Shown here: positions 1-5,301 of the stretch, piece by piece
Position numbering within the stretch: the first letter of the stretch is position 1
Layout of the letters: the number at the start of each line of letters is the position of its first letter
Assembly: GCA_946479015.1 (NCBI GenBank)
Contig: CAMLEQ010000264.1
Coordinates: forward strand, 1 to 5,732
DNA from: an uncultured Gemmatimonadota bacterium
GTDB taxonomy: Bacteria; Gemmatimonadota; Gemmatimonadetes; Gemmatimonadales; Gemmatimonadaceae
Reading direction: 5' to 3'
Length of the DNA: 5,732 nucleotides
Made by a program: the position numbers and the translations under genes
Notes under the pieces: generated by a model
The model's database searches: none
The model's input: the letters and a program-made list of their open reading frames with translations, nothing else
Told to the model about the DNA's origin: nothing

Positions 1-335
1 GCACGCACTACGTGAGCTTCGCCGAGTGGATGTGCCCGATCAACTGCATCGAGCCGGCGAAGTGCCCGGTGACGAGGGGACCGCGCACGTGGAGCCTGCC
101 GACGGCGGTGCGCGCCTACGTGGACGGCGAGCGCGCGCGCGGTCGGAACCTTGCGGGTCCGGCGATCTTTCACTGCCGGCATCGGGCGTACGGGGTGGGG
201 ATGTTCGGCGCGGACGAGGCGCTCGCGGCGGACCGGCTGGTGGCCGACGCCGGGGCGGCGGGCGCGGCGGAAGTGCTCGTGGGCACGGTGTCGCACTGTC
301 ACGGGGCGTTGTGCGTTCTATCGGTGGAGGGGTGA
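1..335 (+). CDS. 3' end of a cysteine-rich protein of unknown function (5' partial)
   Basis: The reading frame is open from base 3 to the TGA at 333-335, so the visible part is about 110 residues of a gene that begins upstream of the window. A GTG at 12 could be a start, but it has no room for a visible ribosome binding site and the frame stays open before it, so I treat it as internal. The striking feature is cysteine and histidine placement: C-x3-C-x5-C near the visible start (codons at 33, 45 and 63), then FHC with a following RH (171-182), then SHCHGALC near the C-terminus (291-314). Such clusters suggest bound metal, either zinc or an Fe-S centre, or redox-active thiols. The middle is Ala/Gly/Arg rich. 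I do not recognise the family. It lies 94 nt upstream of trxB on the same strand, so a redox link is possible but is only inference. Confidence 0.6.
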   Translation, partial: THYVSFAEWMCPINCIEPAKCPVTRGPRTWSLPTAVRAYVDGERARGRNLAGPAIFHCRHRAYGVGMFGADEALAADRLVADAGAAGAAEVLVGTVSHCHGALCVLSVEG

Positions 336-417
336 CCGCGCACGGGCGCGAGGAACCCGGGGACTCAGATGCGGGCGCCGGCCGCCCGTCCGCGCGCGAT
401 GGAGCGCGTCCAGCTAC

Positions 418-423
418 GAGGAG
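418..423 (+). promoter_or_regulatory. Ribosome binding site that fixes the trxB start
   Basis: GAGGAG lies 6 nt before the GTG at 430. The trxB frame stays open upstream to about 151, so this site, together with the fact that family homology begins just after 430, decides the start in favour of GTG 430. Confidence 0.6.
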
Positions 424-429
424 CGACAG

Positions 430-1416
430 GTGGGAGAGACGTTCGACTACGATGTGGTGATCATCGGTGCCGGCCCGGCCGGCCTCACCGCCGGCATGTA
501 CGCCGGGCGCTCGATGCTGCGCACCGCCGTGCTCGAGCGCGGCGCGCCCGGCGGGGAGCTGCTCAACACCGAGATCATCGAGGACTATCCCGGCTTCGAG
601 CACGTCGAGGGGTGGGAGCTGGCGCAGAAGTTCGAGAGCCACGCGCGCAAGTTCGGCGCGGAGGTCATCACCGCCAACGTCGAGACCGTGCGCAAGCGCG
701 ACGACGGCACGTTCGAGAGCATCACCGACGGCGGCGACGTGTATCGCTCTCCGGTGGTGATCCTCACCGCGGGGGGCACGCCGGTGAAGCTCGGCGTTCC
801 GGGCGAGCTCGAGTACGCGGGGAAGGGGGTCTCGTACTGCGCGATCTGCGACGGCGCCTTCTTCAAGGGGCACACGATCGCCGTGGTGGGGGGCGGCGAC
901 GCGGCGGCCGAGGAGGCGGACTTCCTCACGCGCTACGCGGCGAAGGTGTACCTCATCCATCGCCGCGACGAGCTGCGCGCGTCGAAGATCATCCAGAAGC
1001 GCGTGTTCGAGAACCCGAAGATCGAGGTGATCTGGGACACTGTGGTGGAGCGGATCGAGGCGGACGAGCAGGGACTGGTCAACACCCTGAAGCTCCGCTC
1101 GGTGAAGAGCGGCGAGGCGCGCGACCTCTCGGCGACCGGGATCTTCGTGTTCATCGGCTTCCGCCCCAACACCGGGGTGGTCGAGGGGCACGTGGACCAC
1201 GACGAGGGGGGCTACCTCATCACCGACTCGAACATGGAGTCGTCGATCCCCGGGCTGTTCGTTGCCGGCGACGTGCGCTCGCAACTCACACGGCAGGTGA
1301 CCACGGCGGCGGGGGACGCCACCACGGCGGCGATCGCCGCCGAGAAGTACATCACCGCGCTGCGACACGGGCAGCAGCCAGAGCCGCTCCCGCAGAGCGG
1401 GGGGTACACGGTGTGA
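430..1416 (+). CDS. trxB: Thioredoxin-disulfide reductase (TrxB)
   Basis: This flavoenzyme uses NADPH to reduce oxidised thioredoxin in the cytoplasm, feeding the thioredoxin disulfide-reduction pathway. The product is 328 residues, close to the usual 310-330 of the bacterial low-molecular-weight type. The N-terminal FAD dinucleotide-binding motif is GAGPAG (residues 13-18). The redox-active pair is C137-A-I-C140 followed by D141, as in the CATCD motif of E. coli. The inserted NADPH domain shows GGGDAA (154-159) and HRRDELRA (177-184), whose arginines normally bind the NADPH 2'-phosphate. The second FAD motif GLFVAGDV is at 275-282, followed by the RQVTTAAGD segment. The GTG start at 430 has a GAGGAG site 6 nt upstream; the open frame further left is not homologous and is GC-driven. 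The stop overlaps the next gene's start by 4 nt, so this is the first gene of a coupled operon. The family call is secure. Confidence 0.95.
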   Translation: MGETFDYDVVIIGAGPAGLTAGMYAGRSMLRTAVLERGAPGGELLNTEIIEDYPGFEHVEGWELAQKFESHARKFGAEVITANVETVRKRDDGTFESITDGGDVYRSPVVILTAGGTPVKLGVPGELEYAGKGVSYCAICDGAFFKGHTIAVVGGGDAAAEEADFLTRYAAKVYLIHRRDELRASKIIQKRVFENPKIEVIWDTVVERIEADEQGLVNTLKLRSVKSGEARDLSATGIFVFIGFRPNTGVVEGHVDHDEGGYLITDSNMESSIPGLFVAGDVRSQLTRQVTTAAGDATTAAIAAEKYITALRHGQQPEPLPQSGGYTV

Positions 1417-2057
1417 GGATCGGCACGATCACTGTGGGCGCGTTCCAGGAGAACGCCTATCTGGTGGTGGACGAGGAGGCCGCGCGCGCGGTGCTCATCG
1501 ATCCGGGCGCGGAGGGGGAGCGGTTGGTGAACGCGGTGCGCGAGAGCGGTGCGACGCTCGACGCGATCTGGCTCACGCACGCCCACGTGGACCACGTGGG
1601 CGGGATCGCTTCGGTGAAGCGCGCGTTCGACGTTCCGGTCTACGTGCACCCCGAGTCGGAGCCGATCTACCGCTCCGCCGTGCAGCACGGCGCGGCCTAC
1701 GGATTGCGCGTGGAGGCCCCTCCGCCCGCGGACCGCGCGCTCGCCGAAGGGGACATCGTGCGCGTGGGCACGCTCGCGTTCGGGGTGATGCACACCCCGG
1801 GGCACGAGCCGGGGCACGTGGTGTTCCACGGCAACGGCGTGGCGTTCGTCGGCGACTGCCTGTTCGCCGGGTCGGTGGGGCGCACCGATCTCCCGCTCGC
1901 CGATCCCGCCGCGCTCGCGCGGTCGCTGGAGCGCATCGCGGCGCTGGGCGACGCGGTGGTGGCCTACCCCGGGCACGGCCCGGCGGTCACCATCGGACGC
2001 GCGCGGGCGACGAATCCGTTTCTGAACGGCATGGCGCGCATCCCGGGGGCCTGGTGA
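1413..2057 (+). CDS. MBL-fold metallo-hydrolase, glyoxalase II-like (YcbL/GloC type)
   Basis: A 214-residue metallo-beta-lactamase-fold hydrolase expected to use two metal ions, usually zinc, to hydrolyse a thioester such as a hydroxyacyl-thiol. The metal ligands are visible in order: H56-A-H58-V-D60-H61, H131 within HTPGHEPGH (127-135), D148 in GDCLFAGSVGRTDL, and H188 in YPGHGP. The GS-x-GRTDL segment and the C-terminal GR-x-x-x-NPF ending match the compact glyoxalase II relatives of E. coli YcbL (GloC), which lack the long C-terminal substrate domain of classical GloB. Substrate cannot be read from sequence; glutathione, another thiol, or a persulfide are all possible. It starts with GTG inside the trxB stop (GTGA overlap, 1413-1416) with a G-rich stretch 8 nt upstream, so it is probably translationally coupled to trxB, which suggests a thiol-related role. 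Its own stop overlaps the following gene in the same way. Confidence 0.88.
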   Translation: MRIGTITVGAFQENAYLVVDEEAARAVLIDPGAEGERLVNAVRESGATLDAIWLTHAHVDHVGGIASVKRAFDVPVYVHPESEPIYRSAVQHGAAYGLRVEAPPPADRALAEGDIVRVGTLAFGVMHTPGHEPGHVVFHGNGVAFVGDCLFAGSVGRTDLPLADPAALARSLERIAALGDAVVAYPGHGPAVTIGRARATNPFLNGMARIPGAW

Positions 2058-2557
2058 GCGCCGCCGCGCCGTCGCGCGCCGGAGGGGCGCTGGCCACCGT
2101 CATCGCGCTCGCGCTCTGGCTGGGCGCGTCCGTGTTCTTCACCATCGTCGTCGCGCGCGCCGCCTTCCGCGTGCTCCCCACGCGGACGCTCGCCGGCGCG
2201 CTCGTGGGGGGGACGCTGCCCACGATCTTCATCACCGGGATCGTCGCCTGTGGCATCGGGGCGATCGCCGCGTGGAGCGATCCCGCCGGGGCGCCGGCGC
2301 GCGCGCTCCGCCTCTGGGCGGGACTCGCGGGCGCCTTGCTCTGCGCAGCCGCGCAGTTCGTCGTCGTGGGGCGCATCGAGCGGCTGCGCGCCTCCCTCGG
2401 CACCACCCTCGAGGCGCTCCCGCCCGGCGACCCGGCCCGCGCGGCCTTCGGCCGGCTGCACGCGCTCTCCGTCGGCATGCTCGGCGTGGCGATGCTGCTG
2501 GGGCTTCTCGTCCTCGTCCTCTCTTCCCGTCACCTGCTCGCGATCGGCCGAGACTGA
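2054..2557 (+). CDS. DUF4149-type integral membrane protein
   Basis: A 167-residue, very hydrophobic protein with about four predicted membrane helices: residues 12-33, 47-72, 85-106 and 137-157. The opening LWLGASVFF segment, the AGALVGG-x-LPTIF segment and the final FGRLHALSVG-x-LG helix resemble the DUF4149/TMEM205-like family, small membrane proteins with no established bacterial function. The loop between helices 3 and 4 (about 107-134) is polar and carries several arginines, so it is probably cytoplasmic. It starts with GTG at the stop of the hydrolase gene (GTGA overlap, 2054-2057), with GGGGG 4 nt upstream; no better start is visible. Coupling to trxB and the hydrolase puts it in the same transcript, but I see no residue pattern that gives it a biochemical role. 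The DUF4149 assignment is by recollection of the family's look, not by search. Confidence 0.8.
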   Translation: MSAAAPSRAGGALATVIALALWLGASVFFTIVVARAAFRVLPTRTLAGALVGGTLPTIFITGIVACGIGAIAAWSDPAGAPARALRLWAGLAGALLCAAAQFVVVGRIERLRASLGTTLEALPPGDPARAAFGRLHALSVGMLGVAMLLGLLVLVLSSRHLLAIGRD

Positions 2558-2643
2558 GCGCGCCTCGGGGGAGGCGGGGATCCACCGGATGCCGAGGGCG
2601 TCGAACTGGCCCGGCACTGGTCGGCAGCGCAAATTGTGGACAT

Positions 2644-2665
2644 GAGGAGCGTGATCGCGCTCCTC
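2644..2665 (+). other. Small perfect hairpin in the spacer after the trxB operon
   Basis: GAGGAGCG (2644-2651) and CGCTCCTC (2658-2665) form a perfect 8-bp stem with a 6-nt loop. No T-run follows, so it is not a classical intrinsic terminator. It lies 87 nt after the DUF4149 stop and 75 nt before the lipoprotein start, a position suitable for terminating or stabilising the upstream transcript. The surrounding spacer (2558-2739) shows nothing else I can name. Confidence 0.3.
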
Positions 2666-2727
2666 GAGCACTTCAACCGCTTCGCGCCGGTGCTGCGCAC
2701 CCCGGTCACCGGGTGAGCGCGGCCCGC

Positions 2728-2734
2728 GAAGGAG
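2728..2734 (+). promoter_or_regulatory. Ribosome binding site of the lipoprotein gene
   Basis: GAAGGAG ends 5 nt before the ATG at 2740. It selects this ATG as the start, even though the frame is open for several hundred bases upstream. Confidence 0.65.
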
Positions 2735-2739
2735 ACTGC

Positions 2740-3543
2740 ATGCGCATTCTGGGTCGATTCGGAGTCGTTGCCGCGGTGATCCTCACGGGCTGCAAGCTGT
2801 CGAGCGATCTGCCGACGCACGTGCCGGCCGGGATCATCAACGCCACGACCGTGTCCGATGGCAGCGACGGGTTCACGACCAGCCCCGTCGGCATCTTCTA
2901 CAACAACGTGAACGTGACGCCGCCGTCCGACAGCCGGCTCGCACCGGACAGCTGCGTCGACACCACGTTCGTCGCCCCGACGAATCCGGGGTCGCCGAAC
3001 GTCACGAACGTCGATGCCGGCGCGTCGATCGCGGTGCAGACCGACCTCGCCACCGGCTCGATGACGCCGGACACGGACGAGTTCGGGCTGATCTCGTACG
3101 TGATCCCGAACAGCGGCTCCGTCCCGCTCTCTGCAGGGTCGACCGTGACCTTCGTCGTCCCGGGCGCCGAGAACGGCTTCGCCGCCATGACGATCACGGC
3201 GCCCACCGTGCACCCGTACACGCTCGGCCCGATCGACACCATGCCGGCGGACTCGATGCTGATCACCTGGTCGCCGGCCGACGGCGCGCCGGCGGCGATG
3301 GACCTGTCGTTCCAGTACGCGCTCGACAGCAACCGCACGACGCCCAACCGCCAGATCGCCTGCCGCTTCGTCGACGACGGCTCGGGCTACATCAAGAAGC
3401 AGTTCGCCGCGCACTGGCGGCAGGCTGCCCCCGGCACGCGGCACATCGACTCGCAGCGCTGGCGCACCACCCAGCAGACCATCGACTTCAATTCGCTCGT
3501 CGTCCAGTCGCGCTTCAACGTGTCGAAGACGACGTTCCCCTGA
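2740..3543 (+). CDS. Predicted lipoprotein of unknown function
   Basis: A 267-residue protein with a short lipoprotein signal: M-R-I-L-G-R, a hydrophobic stretch (residues 8-16) and a lipobox L15-T16-G17-C18, so it should be lipidated on C18 and anchored in a membrane facing the periplasm or outside. The residue after the cysteine is lysine, so an inner-membrane-retaining Asp at +2 is absent. The mature part is rich in Thr, Ser, Asp, Pro and Gly with alternating hydrophobic strands (for example 116-124, 134-141 and 172-178), which looks like one or more beta-sandwich domains. Only two further cysteines occur, C72 and C208, which could form a disulfide. I do not recognise a family, and see no catalytic motif. 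The ATG has a GAAGGAG site 5 nt upstream. It is separated from the DUF4149 gene by 182 nt and followed by strong hairpins, so it is probably transcribed alone. Confidence 0.85.
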   Translation: MRILGRFGVVAAVILTGCKLSSDLPTHVPAGIINATTVSDGSDGFTTSPVGIFYNNVNVTPPSDSRLAPDSCVDTTFVAPTNPGSPNVTNVDAGASIAVQTDLATGSMTPDTDEFGLISYVIPNSGSVPLSAGSTVTFVVPGAENGFAAMTITAPTVHPYTLGPIDTMPADSMLITWSPADGAPAAMDLSFQYALDSNRTTPNRQIACRFVDDGSGYIKKQFAAHWRQAAPGTRHIDSQRWRTTQQTIDFNSLVVQSRFNVSKTTFP

Positions 3544-3550
3544 TCGCGCG

Positions 3551-3620
3551 CGCGGCCGCGCAGGGTGCGCGGCCGCGGCCGGTCCCGTTCCACGACCGGC
3601 GGGGCGCCGCGCCCGCGGCG
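3551..3620 (+). terminator. Three tandem GC-rich hairpins after the lipoprotein gene
   Basis: Hairpin 1 pairs 3551-3562 with 3566-3577, a perfect 12-bp stem around a GGG loop. Hairpin 2 pairs GCCGGTC (3578-3584) with GACCGGC (3594-3600), 7 bp and a 9-nt loop. Hairpin 3 pairs CGCCGC (3605-3610) with GCGGCG (3615-3620), 6 bp and a 4-nt loop. Hairpin 1 starts 8 nt after the lipoprotein stop. There is no clear T-run, as is common in GC-rich genomes, so termination is inferred from position and stem strength. Folding could also protect the upstream mRNA from 3' decay. Confidence 0.5.
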
Positions 3621-3634
3621 TCCCGCCGCCTCAC

Positions 3635-3639
3635 GAGGT
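3635..3639 (+). promoter_or_regulatory. Ribosome binding site of aspA
   Basis: GAGGT lies 9 nt before the ATG at 3649. It supports this start over upstream in-frame starts such as the ATG at 3565, which falls inside the hairpin region. Confidence 0.5.
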
Positions 3640-3648
3640 AGAATTCGC

Positions 3649-5058
3649 ATGGCAGAAGCGACCCGCATCGAGAAGGACCCGCTCGGAGAGCTCGCCGTTC
3701 CGGCGAGCGCGCTCTACGGGGTGCAGACGATGCGCGCCACGCAGAACTTTCCGATCAGCGGCATCCGTCCGCTGTCCATGTTCGTCACCGCGGTGGTGTG
3801 GATCAAGAAGGCCGCGGCGCTCACGCACGAGGAGACCGGGCGGCTCGATCCCAAGCTCGCCCGCGCGATCGTCCAGGCGGCGGACGAGGTGCTCGCCGGC
3901 CAGCACCGCGAGCACTTCGTGGTGGATGTCTACCAGGCGGGCGCCGGCACCTCGCACAACATGAACGTGAACGAGGTGCTCTCGAACCGCGCCAACGAGC
4001 TGCTCGGCGGGAAGCGCGGCGAGTACAAGCCGGTGCACCCGAACGATCACGTCAACATGGCGCAGTCCACGAACGACGTGATCCCCACCGCCATCCGACT
4101 CGGCGCGCTCGCGCTGCTCGGTCCGCTCGTGACCGCGTTCACCGGGCTCCGCGACCGCTTCCTGGAGAAGGGGCGCGAGCTCGACGACGTGATCAAGAGC
4201 GGGCGTACGCACCTCCAGGACGCCATGCCGATCCGGCTCGGCCAGGAGTTCCGCGCCTACGGCCACACCATCGACCGCAACCTGCGGCGACTGGAGCAGA
4301 CGGCGGACTGGCTGCGCGACCTGGGGATCGGCGGGAGCGCCGTGGGCACCGGGGTGAACGTGGAGCCCGAGTACCCGGCGCTGATGGTGAAGCACCTGCG
4401 CGAGATCACCGGCCTCGAGCTGCGCGAGGGGGAGGACCGCATCCAGCTCATGCAGAGCATGGGCGATGCGGCGGCGCTCAGTGCCCAGCTGCGCACGCTC
4501 GCCGCGGACCTCGGCAAGATCGCGAGCGACCTGCGCCTCCTCGCCTCCGGCCCTCGCACGGGACTCGACGAGATCCGGCTCCCGGCGGTGCAGCCGGGCT
4601 CCTCGATCATGCCGGGGAAGGTGAACCCGTCGATCCCGGAGATGGTGAACCAGGTCTGCTTCCAGGTGTTCGGCAACGACGCCTGCATCGCGGCGGCGGC
4701 CGAGCACGGGCAGCTCGAGCTGAACGTGATGATGCCCGTGATCGCCCACAACCTGTTCCTGTCGATGATCATCCTCGCGAGCGCCGCCGAGTCGCTCGCC
4801 GAGCGGACGGTGAAGGGGATCGAGGCCAACCGCGAGCAGTGCGAGTACTGGGTGGAGCGGTCGGCCGCGCTGGCCACGGCGCTCGCGCCGCGCATCGGCT
4901 ACGCGCGGGCCGCGGAGCTGAGCAAGCAGTCGGTGAAGGAGAACACGCTCATCCGCGACCTCGTGCACCGCGAGAAGGTGCTCCCGGACGACCAGGTGGA
5001 TGAGATCCTGGACCTCCGGAGGATGACGGAGATCGGGGTACCCGGGGATAGGGGGTAG
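3649..5058 (+). CDS. aspA: Aspartate ammonia-lyase (aspartase)
   Basis: Catalyses reversible deamination of L-aspartate to fumarate and ammonia in the cytoplasm, linking amino-acid use to the TCA cycle. It is a 469-residue member of the aspartase/fumarase superfamily. The three conserved regions are present: GAGTSHNMN (98-106), QSTND (139-143) with GRTHLQD (185-191), and the mobile loop GSSIMPGKVNP (317-327). T101, S140, T141, T187, H188, S318 (the expected general base), K324 and N326 fall at the same numbers I recall for Bacillus AspB. Class II fumarase usually has GTQ, QSSND and NPTQCE; here GTS, QSTND and NPSIPE point to aspartase. The G in MPGK is fumarase-like, but is also found in some aspartases. 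The start at ATG 3649 has GAGGT upstream, and the N-terminal RIEKDPLGE matches the family. The stop lies on the first bases of the palindrome that follows. Confidence 0.85.
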   Translation: MAEATRIEKDPLGELAVPASALYGVQTMRATQNFPISGIRPLSMFVTAVVWIKKAAALTHEETGRLDPKLARAIVQAADEVLAGQHREHFVVDVYQAGAGTSHNMNVNEVLSNRANELLGGKRGEYKPVHPNDHVNMAQSTNDVIPTAIRLGALALLGPLVTAFTGLRDRFLEKGRELDDVIKSGRTHLQDAMPIRLGQEFRAYGHTIDRNLRRLEQTADWLRDLGIGGSAVGTGVNVEPEYPALMVKHLREITGLELREGEDRIQLMQSMGDAAALSAQLRTLAADLGKIASDLRLLASGPRTGLDEIRLPAVQPGSSIMPGKVNPSIPEMVNQVCFQVFGNDACIAAAAEHGQLELNVMMPVIAHNLFLSMIILASAAESLAERTVKGIEANREQCEYWVERSAALATALAPRIGYARAAELSKQSVKENTLIRDLVHREKVLPDDQVDEILDLRRMTEIGVPGDRG

Positions 5059-5258
5059 GACATGGTCGCTGGACCACCGTGAAACGCGTGTCGCGTGTGG
5101 GGAACTGACGGGCAGAGGAGGGAGGTACGGCGAGAGTAGGTTCGGATGTAGAGAGAGTCTATCTATACACGAACCTACACGCGCTCTTCCTCGCTCCTCT
5201 TCCCGTCAGTCTCCCACACGCCACACGCGTTTCATGGTGGTCCAGCCACCAGGTCCTA
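5056..5258. repeat. Long imperfect palindrome (about 89-nt arms) between aspA and the Rrf2 gene
   Basis: Bases 5056-5144 are the reverse complement of 5170-5258 without any gap in the arms; I count about 76 matches in 89, and roughly three of the mismatches would be G-U pairs in + strand RNA. Inside, after a 2-nt offset, TGTA (5147-5150) and TACA (5166-5169) continue the symmetry with a further interrupted stem, so nearly the whole segment folds back. Each arm has its own tip hairpin, clearest on the right: GGTGG, TCCAG, CCACC (5236-5250); the left copy has one mismatch. The left arm also holds two tandem CGCGTGT units (5085-5098). The centre is richer in A/T than the flanking genes. It has no coding potential I trust. 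It could be a MITE- or REP-like mobile repeat, a bidirectional terminator, or a structured leader; I cannot decide from one copy. Confidence 0.85.
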
Positions 5259-5290
5259 GAATCCCCCTGGCCCCCGGCCCCGACGCGTCT

Positions 5291-5296
5291 TATCCT
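5291..5296 (+). promoter_or_regulatory. Candidate -10 element for the Rrf2 gene (leaderless)
   Basis: TATCCT fits a TANNNT -10 box and ends 5 nt before the ATG at 5302, the spacing seen for leaderless transcripts that start at the A of the start codon. The 20 nt before this ATG contain no Shine-Dalgarno-like purine run. I see no convincing -35 box; the bases between the palindrome and this site are C-rich (5263-5281). Confidence 0.35.
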
Positions 5297-5301
5297 CAAT
5301 C

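Noticed and set aside
371..408. Two small GC hairpins before trxB (372-377/383-388 and 393-397/404-408)
   Set aside because: Only 5-6 bp stems without a T-run; expected by chance at this GC content.
151..429. Extended N-terminus for TrxB
   Set aside because: The added 93 residues are Arg-rich, overlap the upstream gene in another frame and have no homology; GTG 430 has a good ribosome binding site.
40..1368. Long minus-strand open frame antisense to trxB
   Set aside because: Arg/His/Leu-rich translation with no family motif; it is the GC-driven shadow of trxB, whose motifs are unmistakable.
2628..2645. A/T-richer patch (AAATTGTGGACATG) as a promoter for the lipoprotein gene
   Set aside because: No pair of -35/-10 boxes with proper spacing could be made out.
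3631..4968. Long minus-strand open frame antisense to aspA
   Set aside because: Same kind of shadow: low-complexity Arg/His/Val composition, opposite a gene with full catalytic motifs.
3649..5058. Class II fumarase (fumC) as the identity of the lyase
   Set aside because: GTS at 100-102, QSTND and NPSIPE are aspartase-like, where fumarases have GTQ, QSSND and NPTQCE; only the G in MPGK leans to fumarase.
5041..5059. Possible G-quadruplex (G4, G5, G2 tracts) and C-tracts at 5263-5281
   Set aside because: Only two to three long tracts on either strand; not enough for a standard four-tract G-quadruplex.
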